From REBR01 sp033721915 (GTDB lineage Bacteria > Pseudomonadota > Gammaproteobacteria > Pseudomonadales > Oleiphilaceae): a stretch of DNA of 46,094 bases. Numbering within the stretch: position 1 is the first letter of the stretch; each line of letters begins with the position of its first letter. The position numbers and the translations under genes were made by a program. A model generated the notes under the pieces. The model was not told where the DNA came from and made no database searches. It saw nothing but the letters and a program-made list of their open reading frames with translations. The stretch is taken from the NCBI GenBank assembly GCA_033721915.1, contig JAWWAC010000021.1, forward strand, positions 1-46,094. Reading direction: 5' to 3'. Positions 24,945-35,458 of the stretch are shown piece by piece.

Positions 24945-26962
24945 TTGCCGGAATCCGTGGGCTCGAAGGTCAGTACGCTTTCCCCGGCGCTGACGTTGTC
25001 ACCCAGGGCACAGTGCAGCTCCGTGACCTGTCCGTCCGCCGGGGCGGTGATGGTGTGCTCCATCTTCATGGCCTCCATCACCACCAGTGCCTCTCCGGCC
25101 ACCACGGTGGCCCCTTCGCTCACATGCACGCCGATAATGCGGCCGTGCATGGGGGCGGTGAGGCTGTCCTCGTCCACCGCCGTGCCGGCCATTTCCGGGT
25201 GGTTGACGGCCACCTGCCAGGTCTCACCCTGGCAGAACAGGGTCAGGCTGTTCATGGGCTCCGGTACAAAGGCCAGTCGCAGTGGCTCACTCAGTGTCTC
25301 ACTGAAGACATCCAGATCCTGCCCCTGTCGCTGCCACTGCCAGTGGCTGATGGTCTCGCCCTGTTGCAGCCGTACCTGCCCGCGGTCCGGACCGGCCGGC
25401 CCCGTGATCTGGTAGAGCCACTCGATGCTCTCGCCGGACGCCCTCAGTTCCGCCTTCTGCCAGTCGTCAGGACCGGTGCGGAAGGCACTCAGCTGTCCCC
25501 AGGGGTCCCCTGCCTGCACGGACACGCCGCTGTTGGCAGAGAAACTGCCCAGTGAGCCGGACAGCCAGGCCACCAGTGCCAGTGGCGACTGCAGTGACTG
25601 TGGCAGCAGTGGCTGTGACAGTCGCTCGGCCTGACCCTCGATAAAGTCCGTGCGCAGATCACCGTTGCGGAAGGCCTCTGTGGTCAGCAGGCGCTGAAGG
25701 TAGCCCGTGTTGATCACTGGCCCTGCCAGCTGGTAGCCGCTCAGTGCCTGTGACAGGCGCTCGATGGCGGTGATCCGGTCCGGCCCGTGGGCAATGACCT
25801 TTGCCAGCATGGGGTCGTAATAGGGGCTCACGGTCAGCCCGGCGGCGATGCCCGAGTCAATGCGGATGCCGGGCAGGTCGGTGGGCTCACGCAGCGTGTG
25901 AATGGGGCCGCTGGTGGGCAGAAAGCCCGCGTCGGGGTTTTCCGCGTAGATCCGCGCTTCCACGGCATGGCCGGTGGCGTGGATTTCCTCCTGGCGCCAA
26001 GGCAGTGATTCGCCACGGGCCACCCGAATCTGCCATTCCACCAGGTCAATGCCGGTCACGGCCTCGGTCACCGGATGCTCCACCTGAAGGCGGGTATTCA
26101 TCTCCATGAAGAAGAACTCACCACCGGGTTCCAGCAGAAACTCCACGGTGCCGGCTCCCACATAGCCAATGGCCTCGCCGCAACGCAGTGCCGCCTCGCC
26201 CATGGCCTGTCGCTGTGCGTCACTGAGCCCCGGGGCCGGGGCTTCCTCGATGATTTTCTGGTGGCGGCGCTGCAGCGAACAGTCCCGGTCCAGCAGATAA
26301 ACCCCGTTGCCCTGCTGGTCGAAAAACAGCTGCACCTCCACATGGCGGGGCCTCTCCACGAAGCGCTCCAGCAGCACATGGTCGTTGCCGAAGGCGCTCC
26401 TGGCCTCGCGCATGGCAGCGGCCAGCTCCTCACGGAAGCGGGCCGGATCCCGCACCACCCGCATGCCCTTGCCACCGCCACCGGCGCTGGCCTTGATCAT
26501 CAGCGGGTAGCCGGTGTCACGGGCCATGGCTTCCAGATGGTCCGGGTCCTGGTCGTCGCCGTGGTAGCCCGGCACCAGTGGCACGCCGGCCTTGGCCATG
26601 AGCTGCTTGGCGGCGGTCTTGTCCCCCATGGCGGCAATGGCGCTGGCAGGCGGGCCGATAAAGGCAATGTCCGCCTCCTGGCAGCGCCGTGCCAGTTCGG
26701 TGTTCTCCGAGAGAAAGCCGTAGCCCGGGTGAATCATCTGGGCGCCGGTCTCTTTCGCCACCGCCATCAGCTTGTCCATGTCCAGGTAGGATTCCGTGGC
26801 CGGCGGAGGACCTATCCGGTGGGCCTCGTGGGCCTGTTGCACAAAGGGGGCCTGGGCATCGGCGTCGGAGTAGACGGCGATGCAGTGCAGGCCCATGGAA
26901 CGGGCGCTGCGGATAATGCGGCTGGCGATCTCGCCACGGTTGGCAATCAGCAGTCGGTTCAT
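24932..26962 (-). CDS. liuD: Methylcrotonyl-CoA carboxylase, biotin-carrying alpha subunit
   Basis: A 676-residue biotin carboxylase/BCCP fusion. Residues about 1-450 form the biotin carboxylase domain (LLIANRGEIASRIIRSARSMG start, the glycine-rich ASAGGGGKGMRVV ATP loop, and the EMNTRLQVEHPVTEAVTG catalytic segment). A beta-barrel BT region follows, and the C-terminal biotinyl domain carries the target lysine (about Lys633) in VVMEAMKMEHT. With LiuB it carboxylates 3-methylcrotonyl-CoA to 3-methylglutaconyl-CoA. The start overlaps the liuC stop by 4 bp (ATGA). The TAA stop lies 3 bp before the first ATG of the repeated initiation module. Confidence 0.94.
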   Translation of the reverse strand: MNRLLIANRGEIASRIIRSARSMGLHCIAVYSDADAQAPFVQQAHEAHRIGPPPATESYLDMDKLMAVAKETGAQMIHPGYGFLSENTELARRCQEADIAFIGPPASAIAAMGDKTAAKQLMAKAGVPLVPGYHGDDQDPDHLEAMARDTGYPLMIKASAGGGGKGMRVVRDPARFREELAAAMREARSAFGNDHVLLERFVERPRHVEVQLFFDQQGNGVYLLDRDCSLQRRHQKIIEEAPAPGLSDAQRQAMGEAALRCGEAIGYVGAGTVEFLLEPGGEFFFMEMNTRLQVEHPVTEAVTGIDLVEWQIRVARGESLPWRQEEIHATGHAVEARIYAENPDAGFLPTSGPIHTLREPTDLPGIRIDSGIAAGLTVSPYYDPMLAKVIAHGPDRITAIERLSQALSGYQLAGPVINTGYLQRLLTTEAFRNGDLRTDFIEGQAERLSQPLLPQSLQSPLALVAWLSGSLGSFSANSGVSVQAGDPWGQLSAFRTGPDDWQKAELRASGESIEWLYQITGPAGPDRGQVRLQQGETISHWQWQRQGQDLDVFSETLSEPLRLAFVPEPMNSLTLFCQGETWQVAVNHPEMAGTAVDEDSLTAPMHGRIIGVHVSEGATVVAGEALVVMEAMKMEHTITAPADGQVTELHCALGDNVSAGESVLTFEPTDSGKDKE

Positions 26963-27777
26963 ACCGGGGCCTCCCCACCATCGTCCCGCCAGGCGGGGGC
27001 GCGCTTGTCAAAGAACGCCTGCAGCCCTTCCTGGCCCTCGTCGCTGGTGCGAAGGCGGGCAATGGTCTCGGCGGTCATGCGGTCCACACCCTCGGTGAAG
27101 GCCGGGTTGTCCAGATGCTGCAGCAGGGCCTTGCAGGCACTCTGGGCCTGTGGTCCGCCCTGAAGCAGTGCCTGTGTGTGCTCGTTGATGCGTTCATCCA
27201 GCTGTGCCTCGGGCACCTGCTCGTGGACCACACCCAGTGCGCAGGCGGTGTCGGCGTCAAAGATCTCGGCGGTGAGCATGAAACGCCGTGCCTGGCGGTG
27301 GCCCATGGCCCGCACCACATAGGGGCTGATAGCCGCCGGGGCCAGTCCCAGCTTCACTTCGCTCAGGCAGAAGCGGGACTGGTCACTGGCAATGGCCAGG
27401 TCACAGCAACAGATCAGACCCAGCGCGCCGCCAAAGGCCGCCCCCTGGACCCGGGCCACCGTGGGTTTGCCCAGTCGGTCCAGTGTGCTCATCAGGCCGG
27501 CCAGCGCCAGTGCGTCGGCCCTGTTGTCCGCCTCGCTCATGGCGGCGGTGTCCTTCATCCAGTTCAGGTCGGCGCCGGCGGAGAAGTGCTTGCCGGCGGC
27601 GGCCAGTATCACCACACGGACCGCCGGATCCCGGTCCAGTCGTGTCAGTGTGTCCGTCAGCCCGGCGATAATGGACGCATCAAAGGCATTGCGCTTGTCC
27701 GGGCGGTTCAGTGTCAGGCGGGCGATGCCGCCTTCTTCGTACTCCAGGGCAACCGCCTGGTGTTGTTCAGTGCTCAT
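26959..27777 (-). CDS. liuC: Methylglutaconyl-CoA hydratase
   Basis: A 272-residue crotonase-fold protein hydrating 3-methylglutaconyl-CoA to HMG-CoA. Landmarks are the CoA/oxyanion segments GKHFSAGADLNWMKD and RVQGAAFGGALGLICCCDLAIAS, and LSEVKLGLAPAAISPYVVRAMG with the catalytic Glu. The position between liuB and liuD gives the specific assignment; by sequence alone it would be an enoyl-CoA hydratase family protein. The ATG at 27777 (MSTEQHQ) is preferred; the frame continues 54 bp upstream, but that would overlap liuB and add residues outside the family. It starts 10 bp after the liuB stop. Confidence 0.92.
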   Translation of the reverse strand: MSTEQHQAVALEYEEGGIARLTLNRPDKRNAFDASIIAGLTDTLTRLDRDPAVRVVILAAAGKHFSAGADLNWMKDTAAMSEADNRADALALAGLMSTLDRLGKPTVARVQGAAFGGALGLICCCDLAIASDQSRFCLSEVKLGLAPAAISPYVVRAMGHRQARRFMLTAEIFDADTACALGVVHEQVPEAQLDERINEHTQALLQGGPQAQSACKALLQHLDNPAFTEGVDRMTAETIARLRTSDEGQEGLQAFFDKRAPAWRDDGGEAPV

Positions 27778-27787
27778 GACTGCTTCC

Positions 27788-29395
<1,608 letters not shown>

Positions 29396-29397
29396 AA

Positions 29398-30561
29398 TCA
29401 GCGACTCTCGTTGAACAGTTCGCGACCGATCAGCATGCGGCGTATCTCCTGGGTGCCGGCGCCGATCTCGTACAGCTTGGCGTCCCGCAGCAGTCGTCCC
29501 GCCGGGTAATCGTTCACGTAGCCGTTGCCGCCGAGAATCTGGATGGCTTCCAGGGCCATCTTGGTGGCCTGCTCGGAGCAGTAGAGAATGGCCGCCGCGG
29601 CGTCCTTGCGGGTGGTCTCGCCACGGTCACAGGCACGGGCCACGGCGTAGAGGTAGGCGCGGCTGACGCTGGTCTGGGTGTACATGTCCGCCAGCTTGGC
29701 CTGAATCAGCTGGAACTCGCCGATGGCCTGGCCGAACTGCTGTCGTTCACCCACATAGGGCACCACCAGGTCCAGGCAGGCCTGCATCAGACCCAGCGGG
29801 CCGCCGGCCAGCACCACACGCTCGTAGTCCAGTCCGGACATGAGCACGCCCACGCCCTTGTTCTCGCCACCGAGAATGTTCTCGACAGGGACCATGGCGT
29901 CTTCGAAAATCAGCTCACAGGTGTTGGAGCCGCGCATGCCCAGCTTGTCCAGTTTGGGGCCCTGGCTGAAGCCTGGCGTGCCACGCTCGACGATAAAGGC
30001 GGTGATGCCGTGGGCCTTTTTCTCAGGGGCGGTCTTGGCGTAGATCACGTAGGTGTCCGCGTCAGGGCCGTTGGTGATCCACATCTTGTTGCCATTGAGG
30101 CGGTAATGATTCCCATCACGCACGGCTCTCAGGCTCATGCTCACCACGTCGGAGCCGGCATTCACCTCGCTCATGGCCAGAGCGCCGATTTTCTCGCCAC
30201 TGACCAGACCCGGCAGGTAGAGTTCTTTCTGGGCCTGTGTGCCGTTGCGGGTGATCTGGTTGACGCACAGGTTGGAGTGGGCGCCGTAGCTCAGTCCGAT
30301 GGAGGCGGAAGCGCGGCTGATCTCCTCCATGGCAATCACATGGGCCAGATAGCCCATGTCGGAGCCGCCGAATTCCTCGGGTACCGTCACACCCAGCAGG
30401 CCCATTTCGCCCAGCTTGGGCCAGAGCTCGTTGGGGAAGGCGTTGTTGCGATCCGTGGCGTCCGCCAGAGGGGCGATGACGCCATCGGCAAACTGGCGTA
30501 CCTGCTGCTGCAGCATGGCGGTGGTGTCGTCCAGGTCGTGATTAAGTGCTGAGAAGCTCAT
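29398..30561 (-). CDS. liuA: Isovaleryl-CoA dehydrogenase
   Basis: A 387-residue acyl-CoA dehydrogenase oxidising isovaleryl-CoA to 3-methylcrotonyl-CoA and reducing ETF. YGAHSNLCVNQI, LAMSEVNAGSDVVSMSLRA (FAD and substrate), LNGNKMWITNGPDADTYVIYA and FQLIQAKLADMYTQT are consensus. The catalytic Glu lies in SGLDYERVVLAGGP, the position used by isovaleryl-CoA dehydrogenases rather than the C-terminal Glu of medium-chain enzymes. The start overlaps the liuR stop by 4 bp. Its electron acceptors etfBA and etfD are encoded about 10 kb away in this window. Confidence 0.96.
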   Translation of the reverse strand: MSFSALNHDLDDTTAMLQQQVRQFADGVIAPLADATDRNNAFPNELWPKLGEMGLLGVTVPEEFGGSDMGYLAHVIAMEEISRASASIGLSYGAHSNLCVNQITRNGTQAQKELYLPGLVSGEKIGALAMSEVNAGSDVVSMSLRAVRDGNHYRLNGNKMWITNGPDADTYVIYAKTAPEKKAHGITAFIVERGTPGFSQGPKLDKLGMRGSNTCELIFEDAMVPVENILGGENKGVGVLMSGLDYERVVLAGGPLGLMQACLDLVVPYVGERQQFGQAIGEFQLIQAKLADMYTQTSVSRAYLYAVARACDRGETTRKDAAAAILYCSEQATKMALEAIQILGGNGYVNDYPAGRLLRDAKLYEIGAGTQEIRRMLIGRELFNESR

Positions 30562-31043
30562 GATGGATCCTCATTCAGGGCAGGGGAGTTGTTTTCAGGG
30601 GGTTTTCGGCCAATGTCGGCCGGCTTAGGGCTGTCCCTGCCCTGTCGGTCCAGTTCGGCCAGGGCTTCGTGGCAGCGCCCGGCCACGGCGTCCAGCTCCG
30701 TCTGCATCAGCTGGATATCCAGCATCTGCTGACGCAGTGATTCACGCCGTTCCTCAATTTTGTCCAGTAACGCCTTGAGCTGGCTGCGGTTTCCCGTGAC
30801 AGGGTCGTACTGCTCAATCAGCTCCCTGGATTCCGCAAGACTGAAGCCCAGCCGCTTGCCCCGTAGAATCAGCTTGAGTTTGACCCTGTCGGATTCCTGA
30901 TAGATGCGCTGCTGCCCCTGTCGGGCGGGGGAAAGCAGCCCGGCCTCCTCGTAGAAGCGGATGGTGCGGGTGGTGATGTCGAATTCGCTGGCCAGCTCAC
31001 CAATGGTGTAGTGGCGGGCGCTGTGTTGACGGGGCTGGGTCAT
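30558..31043 (-). CDS. liuR: MerR-family transcriptional regulator LiuR
   Basis: A 161-residue MerR regulator. The N-terminal winged helix is YTIGELASEFDITTRTIRFYEEAGLLSPARQGQQRIY, followed by a dimerisation helix (about 85-125, LKALLDKIEERRESLRQQMLDIQLMQTELDAV). A polar Pro-rich tail ends it. There is no Cys cluster, so it senses an organic ligand, in LiuR branched-chain acyl-CoA pathway intermediates, rather than metal. It is first in the operon and overlaps liuA by 4 bp, giving autoregulation. The ATG at 31043 is chosen over an upstream in-frame TTG; AGGA lies about 10 bases before it. Confidence 0.93.
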   Translation of the reverse strand: MTQPRQHSARHYTIGELASEFDITTRTIRFYEEAGLLSPARQGQQRIYQESDRVKLKLILRGKRLGFSLAESRELIEQYDPVTGNRSQLKALLDKIEERRESLRQQMLDIQLMQTELDAVAGRCHEALAELDRQGRDSPKPADIGRKPPENNSPALNEDPS

Positions 31044-31135
31044 GGCATGGTGGTCCTGTGGCAGCAACCCGTGTCATGGATTGACCGGATAACGGGTTCT
31101 GACGGGTTCGGCTCCAAGGGTTAAGACCGATAACC

Positions 31136-31151
31136 TTTACGTTAACGTAAA
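31136..31151. promoter_or_regulatory. LiuR-type operator, perfect 16-bp palindrome
   Basis: TTTACGTTAACGTAAA is its own reverse complement and sits 93 bp upstream of the liuR start. It resembles the TTTACG/CGTAAA sites predicted for LiuR in gammaproteobacteria. It lies just downstream of the candidate promoter at 31160-31188, where binding would repress. It is also centred in a 19-bp spacer between TTTACG (31153-31158, minus) and TTATCG (31128-31133, minus), the geometry of MerR-activated promoters; that second -10 is poor. The stretch from 31189 to 31368 shows no gene. Confidence 0.8.
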
Positions 31152-31159
31152 GCGTAAAC

Positions 31160-31188
31160 ACTATGAAATGTCCTTTGATCCCTGTCAA
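31160..31188 (-). promoter_or_regulatory. Sigma-70 promoter of the liu operon
   Basis: On the minus strand TTGACA (31188-31183), a perfect -35, is followed after 17 bp by CATAGT (31165-31160), a 4-of-6 -10. Transcription would start near 31152, at the edge of the palindrome, consistent with repression by LiuR until pathway intermediates accumulate. Confidence 0.6.
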
Positions 31189-31368
31189 TAGGGGACGATC
31201 AGGGGCAGGGAATCGGTACGGGACTCACCGCAGGCAGGCCCGGTCGCGCGGGGGCTTTCTCAGGTCAGCGGTTGGTTGAGAGCAGCGGATGCTGGATGGC
31301 CAGTTGCAGGCCCGGTCGCCGGTCGGGACCTGTCGCGACTCCCCCGCAGAGGTGGGGTGGTTTCCTGA

Positions 31369-32013
31369 TCAGTTGTTGCGCAGCCGTTGCCGCAGTTCGT
31401 CGAGACGGGCCCGCACTTCCTGTTGCCGGCTGCTGTTGTCGCCGCTGTTCATGCGCACGTTATTGAGCCCGCCATTGCCGCGACTGGATGAACGGCGGGA
31501 TGACCGGCCCGAGCCACTCCGGCTGGCGCTCATGGACAGTTCTTCCTCATCCGGGAAATGCAGTGTCTCAAGGGCTCCGCCGCGTTCGATGACGATGCGC
31601 CGTTCGTGCACCTTGTGCAGCCTGGCGTTGCCGGGCAGCTCCTGGCCGACAAAGTACAGGTCCGTTTCCTTGTCCGGCCCTTCCACCAGTGCGCTGTTGC
31701 GGGTGGCTTCCCGTTCTCCGGCCATGACGCCGCGCAGTGTCAGTCGCAGATTGGTCTCCGGCAGGTTTTCCGTTTCCACCAGCTCGGGCCCTTCTTCCTC
31801 CTGACCCGGCTGACCGAACAGCAGGACCTCTTCAATGGCCAGGTCACGGGCCGGAGAGGCCTTTTTGTTGCCGGCGCTGGCGGACTGCTCCAGTTGCGGC
31901 TGCGGTGACTGCCACTGCTGATACAGACCCAGGCCCTGCCAGGTGACGCCGGCGGCAATCAGTACTCCCAGGGAGATGGCCGCCATCAAGGGCAGCTGTT
32001 TTAAGTCGAGCAT
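31369..32013 (-). CDS. gspC: Type II secretion system protein GspC, without PDZ domain
   Basis: A 214-residue bitopic inner-membrane protein. A short cytoplasmic start and a membrane helix (about 9-30, LMAAISLGVLIAAGVTWQGLGLY) are followed by a linker and the homology region, in which NLRLTLRGVMAGEREATRNSALVEGPDKETDLYFVGQELPGNARLHKVHERRIVIERGG is split here as NLRLTLRGVMAG, ALVEGPDK, LYFVGQEL and LHKVHERRIVIERGG. There is no PDZ domain; instead a Ser/Arg-rich low-complexity stretch and a charged terminal helix (RARLDELRQRLRNN). GspC links the inner-membrane platform to the GspD secretin. It is divergent from gspE-M rather than in front of gspD. Confidence 0.85.
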   Translation of the reverse strand: MLDLKQLPLMAAISLGVLIAAGVTWQGLGLYQQWQSPQPQLEQSASAGNKKASPARDLAIEEVLLFGQPGQEEEGPELVETENLPETNLRLTLRGVMAGEREATRNSALVEGPDKETDLYFVGQELPGNARLHKVHERRIVIERGGALETLHFPDEEELSMSASRSGSGRSSRRSSSRGNGGLNNVRMNSGDNSSRQQEVRARLDELRQRLRNN

Positions 32014-32292
32014 GCTGTTTATAAATCCACTATTCTGGTAAAAGCCTGGTTAATTGTATGACGGCGTCCACGCCCGGGCCATGATAACCTCTGCGGCTGT
32101 TGCCTTCACGTGCCGGTGATACTACGGTATTCCACACCTGACCCTGCTGCCAGGTCTTTGTTCCCGTTCCGGGCAGGCTGGCCTCATTGGCGTTGAACCT
32201 TGCCCTGTTGCCTGTCTTGTCGCAGCGCCTGTTGCTGGCTGTTACGGCAGCTCCAAGAGCCACAGAGAGTGTATAGAAGGACTGTTGTAGAG

Positions 32293-33792
32293 ATGGATAA
32301 CCAATCCAGCGAAATTTCCCGCGGTACAGCGCGGCTCCCCTTTGCCTTTGCCAAGCGCAACGGGGTCATACTGACCCAGGACGAGAGCCACAAGCCGCAG
32401 CTGCTGGTCCGCCCCGGCGCCTCCGCCAGAGCCATTGCCGAAGCCACCCGTCTGAGCCGGGGACACGCCAGCTTGCGTGAAATCGACGCGGAAAGCTTTG
32501 ACGACGCTCTCAATCGTGCCTATCAGAACGATTCCGCCGAGGCCATGCAGATGGTGGAGGGCATCGGTGACGACATGGACCTGGCCAGCCTGGCGGATTC
32601 CGTGCCGGAGACGGAAGACCTGATGGAGCAGGCGGATGACGCCCCCATTATCCGCCTGATCAACGCCATCCTCACCGAAGCGGTGAAAACCAGCGCCTCG
32701 GACATTCACATTGAAACCTATGAACGCCGCCTTGTCATCCGCTTCCGGGTGGATGGCGTGCTGCGCGAGGTGGTGCAACCCAAGCGGGCGCTGGCGCCGC
32801 TGCTGGTCTCGCGCATCAAGGTCATGTCCAAGCTGGACATCGCCGAGAAGCGGGTGCCTCAGGACGGTCGCATGACCTTGCGTGTTGGCGGCCGTGAGGT
32901 GGATATCCGGGTCTCCACCATGCCGTCTTCCAGTGGCGAGCGGGTGGTGCTGCGTCTGCTGGACAAGCAGGCCGGGCTGCTGACACTGGATCACGTGGGC
33001 ATGGCCGATCGGGACCTGAACCTGCTCAAGGAGCTGATCCACCGCCCCCACGGCATTATCCTAGTCACCGGCCCCACCGGTTCGGGCAAGACCACCACAC
33101 TGTACGGCGCCCTGACGGAAATCAACGACCGCTCCCGGAACATACTGACGGTGGAGGATCCCATCGAGTATAACCTGCCGGGCATCGGCCAGACCCAGGT
33201 CAACCCCAAGGTGGAGATGACCTTTGCCCGTGGCCTGAGGGCCATTCTGCGCCAGGACCCGGATGTGGTGATGATCGGTGAGATCCGGGACCTGGAAACA
33301 GCGGAAATCGCCGTACAGGCCAGTCTGACCGGCCACCTGGTACTCTCAACCCTGCACACCAACACCGCCACCGGCGCCATCACCCGACTGATGGACATGG
33401 GCATCGAGCCCTTCCTGATCTCATCCAGCCTGATCGGTATTGCCGCGCAGCGACTGGTGCGAGTCCTCTGCCCCCACTGCAAGGAGGCCTATACCGCCGA
33501 TGCCAAGGAGTGCGAGTACATGCAGGTGGATCCGGCGGATCCGCCAACGCTGTATCACGCCAGGGGCTGTGACGAGTGCAACCAGCTCGGTTACAGCGGA
33601 CGCATGGGTATTTACGAGATGATCGGTGTGGACGAGGACATGCGCCGCCTGATCCACAACCAGGCCGGCGAGATGGAACTGGAGCACATGGCCAGGGCCA
33701 AGGGGCCCAGCATCAACACCGACGGCATTAACCGGGTACTGGCGGGCTCCACCACCCTGGAAGAAGTCCTGCGCGTCACACACCGAGGTTAA
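32293..33792 (+). CDS. gspE: Type II secretion ATPase GspE
   Basis: A 499-residue cytoplasmic secretion ATPase. Residues 1-110 are the N1/N2 region docking on GspL; the ATPase core has Walker A GPTGSGKT (260-267), the Asp box, Walker B DPDVVMIGEIRD (322-333) and His box LSTLHTNTATGAITRL. The CxxC pairs Cys393/Cys396 and Cys426/Cys429 form the zinc motif found in GspE and PilB. The partner set (gspF-M) defines it as type II secretion rather than pilus. The ATG at 32293 has AAGGA about 10 bases upstream; the frame remains open further back, but the family begins near this Met. The 279-bp spacer to gspC must hold both promoters; I could not place them with confidence. Confidence 0.95.
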   Translation: MDNQSSEISRGTARLPFAFAKRNGVILTQDESHKPQLLVRPGASARAIAEATRLSRGHASLREIDAESFDDALNRAYQNDSAEAMQMVEGIGDDMDLASLADSVPETEDLMEQADDAPIIRLINAILTEAVKTSASDIHIETYERRLVIRFRVDGVLREVVQPKRALAPLLVSRIKVMSKLDIAEKRVPQDGRMTLRVGGREVDIRVSTMPSSSGERVVLRLLDKQAGLLTLDHVGMADRDLNLLKELIHRPHGIILVTGPTGSGKTTTLYGALTEINDRSRNILTVEDPIEYNLPGIGQTQVNPKVEMTFARGLRAILRQDPDVVMIGEIRDLETAEIAVQASLTGHLVLSTLHTNTATGAITRLMDMGIEPFLISSSLIGIAAQRLVRVLCPHCKEAYTADAKECEYMQVDPADPPTLYHARGCDECNQLGYSGRMGIYEMIGVDEDMRRLIHNQAGEMELEHMARAKGPSINTDGINRVLAGSTTLEEVLRVTHRG

Positions 33793-33798
33793 TGGCCC

Positions 33799-35010
33799 AT
33801 GGCAGCCTACGAATTCAAGGCCCTGGACGGGCGCGGCAAGCAGAAGCAGGGAGTGCTGGAGGCGGACAGCCCCCGTGCCGTGCGCCAGCAGTTGCGGGAG
33901 AAGGGCCTGGCACCGCTGGAAGTGAACATCAGCACCGAGAAGGACAAGCAGTCCAGCTCACTGTCCTTCGGCCGTGGTCTGTCGGCAACGGACCTGGCAC
34001 TCATCACACGCCAGCTGGCCACACTGATCCAGTCCGGCATTCCCGTGGAGCAGTCCCTTTACGCCGTCGCCATGCAGTCCGAGAAGCCCCGCATCAAGAG
34101 CATGATGCTGGCGGTGCGGGGCAAGGTGATGGAGGGCTATACACTGGCCGCCAGCCTGGGGGAGTTCCCCTCGGCCTTTCCCACACTGTACCGCTCCACC
34201 GTAGCCGCCGGCGAGCACGCCGGCCACATGGACCTGGTGCTCAACCGCCTGGCGGATTACACCGAGGCGCGCCAGGAGGCGCGCCAGAAGATCCAGCTGG
34301 CAGCCATCTATCCGGTGATACTGACGGTGGTGGCCATCAGCATCGTGATTTTCCTGCTCACCTATGTGGTGCCGGACATTATTGATGTCTTTGTGCGCAG
34401 TGGTCAGGAACTTCCAACACTGACACAGGGTCTACTGGCGGTCAGTGATTTTCTCGCCAGCTGGGGCTGGCTGTTGCTGATCCTGCTGGTCACGGCGATT
34501 GTGGCATTCCGCATCTCCCTGAGAAAGGACAGGGTGCGGCTGGCGTTTCACCGCTGGCTGTTGCACATGCCCTTTATTTCGGGCCTGATTCGCGGGGTCA
34601 ACACGGCCCGCTTTGCCAGTACACTGAGCATACTCACCAGCAGTGGCGTGCCACTGGTGGACGCCATGCGCATCGCCGGCGAGGTGCTCTCCAACGAGTA
34701 CCTCAAGGCGCGCATCCAGGAAGCGGCACAGTCCGTTACCGAGGGCGGATCCCTGCACCGGGCACTGGATCAGACCGATTACTTTCCGCCCATGATGCTG
34801 CACATGATCGGCAGTGGTGAGGCCAGCGGTGAGCTGGATGATATGCTGTCACGCACAGCGCACATGCAGGAGAACAACCTGCAGGGTAAGATCTCAGCCA
34901 TGGTGGGTCTGTTTGAGCCACTCATGCTGCTGGTGATGGGGGCGGTGGTCCTGATTATTGTCATGGCCATCATGCTGCCGATTATGGATATGAGCCAATT
35001 AATGGGTTGA
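33799..35010 (+). CDS. gspF: Type II secretion inner-membrane platform protein GspF
   Basis: A 403-residue polytopic protein. It begins MAAYEFKALDGRGKQKQGVLEADSPRAVRQQLREKGL, the GspF start, and has two homologous cytoplasmic helical domains (about 70-170 and 272-372), each followed by a hydrophobic stretch: about 170-190 with PVILTVVAISIVIFLLTYVV, 220-240, and 375-400. GEHAGHMDLVLNRLADYTE and GEASGELDDMLSRTA are the conserved repeats. GspF is thought to couple GspE to pseudopilus assembly. It starts 6 bp after gspE and ends 4 bp before gspG. Confidence 0.96.
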   Translation: MAAYEFKALDGRGKQKQGVLEADSPRAVRQQLREKGLAPLEVNISTEKDKQSSSLSFGRGLSATDLALITRQLATLIQSGIPVEQSLYAVAMQSEKPRIKSMMLAVRGKVMEGYTLAASLGEFPSAFPTLYRSTVAAGEHAGHMDLVLNRLADYTEARQEARQKIQLAAIYPVILTVVAISIVIFLLTYVVPDIIDVFVRSGQELPTLTQGLLAVSDFLASWGWLLLILLVTAIVAFRISLRKDRVRLAFHRWLLHMPFISGLIRGVNTARFASTLSILTSSGVPLVDAMRIAGEVLSNEYLKARIQEAAQSVTEGGSLHRALDQTDYFPPMMLHMIGSGEASGELDDMLSRTAHMQENNLQGKISAMVGLFEPLMLLVMGAVVLIIVMAIMLPIMDMSQLMG

Positions 35011-35014
35011 TTGA

Positions 35015-35449
35015 ATGAATACGAGACACAAAAGCAGTGGTTTTACATTGATCGAAATCATGGTGGTCATGGTGATACTGGGCCTTCTGGTGGCCCTGGT
35101 GGCACCCAACATCATGGGCCGGGGTGATGACGCCCGCGTCACCACCGCCAAGGCGCAGATGCGCAATATCAGCAATGCCCTGGACATGTACCGCCTGGAC
35201 AACAGCCATTACCCCTCCAGCGAGCAGGGGCTTGAGGCCCTGGTGGAGGAGCCCTCCGGCTTTCCGGAGCCGCGCAACTGGAACCCGGACGGCTACCTCA
35301 GCTCCGTGCCCAAGGACCCCTGGGGCAATGACTACGAATACGTCAGCCCCGGCTCCGAGGGCCCCTACGATCTCTACTCACTGGGGGCCGACGGCCGCTC
35401 CGGCGGTGAAGGCAACAACGCCGACATCAGTGTCAGGGACATCGAATAG
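35015..35449 (+). CDS. gspG: Type II secretion major pseudopilin GspG
   Basis: A 144-residue major pseudopilin. The prepilin peptidase site is SSG^FTLIEIMVVMVILGLLVALVAPN after a nine-residue leader, with Glu at mature position 5. The C-terminal domain has the calcium-loop region, LSSVPKDPWGNDYEYVSPGSEGPYDLYSLGADG, and the pseudopilin YRLDNSHYPSSEQGLEALVE segment. It forms the bulk of the pseudopilus. It needs a GspO/PilD peptidase, not encoded here. gspH follows 9 bp after the stop. Confidence 0.97.
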   Translation: MNTRHKSSGFTLIEIMVVMVILGLLVALVAPNIMGRGDDARVTTAKAQMRNISNALDMYRLDNSHYPSSEQGLEALVEEPSGFPEPRNWNPDGYLSSVPKDPWGNDYEYVSPGSEGPYDLYSLGADGRSGGEGNNADISVRDIE

Positions 35450-35458
35450 GATCGCCTC

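Noticed and set aside
31234..31319. 14-bp direct repeat GCAGGCCCGGTCGC (31234 and 31306) between liuR and gspC
   Set aside because: Short, only two copies, no symmetry and no promoter relation; expected occasionally in G+C-rich sequence.
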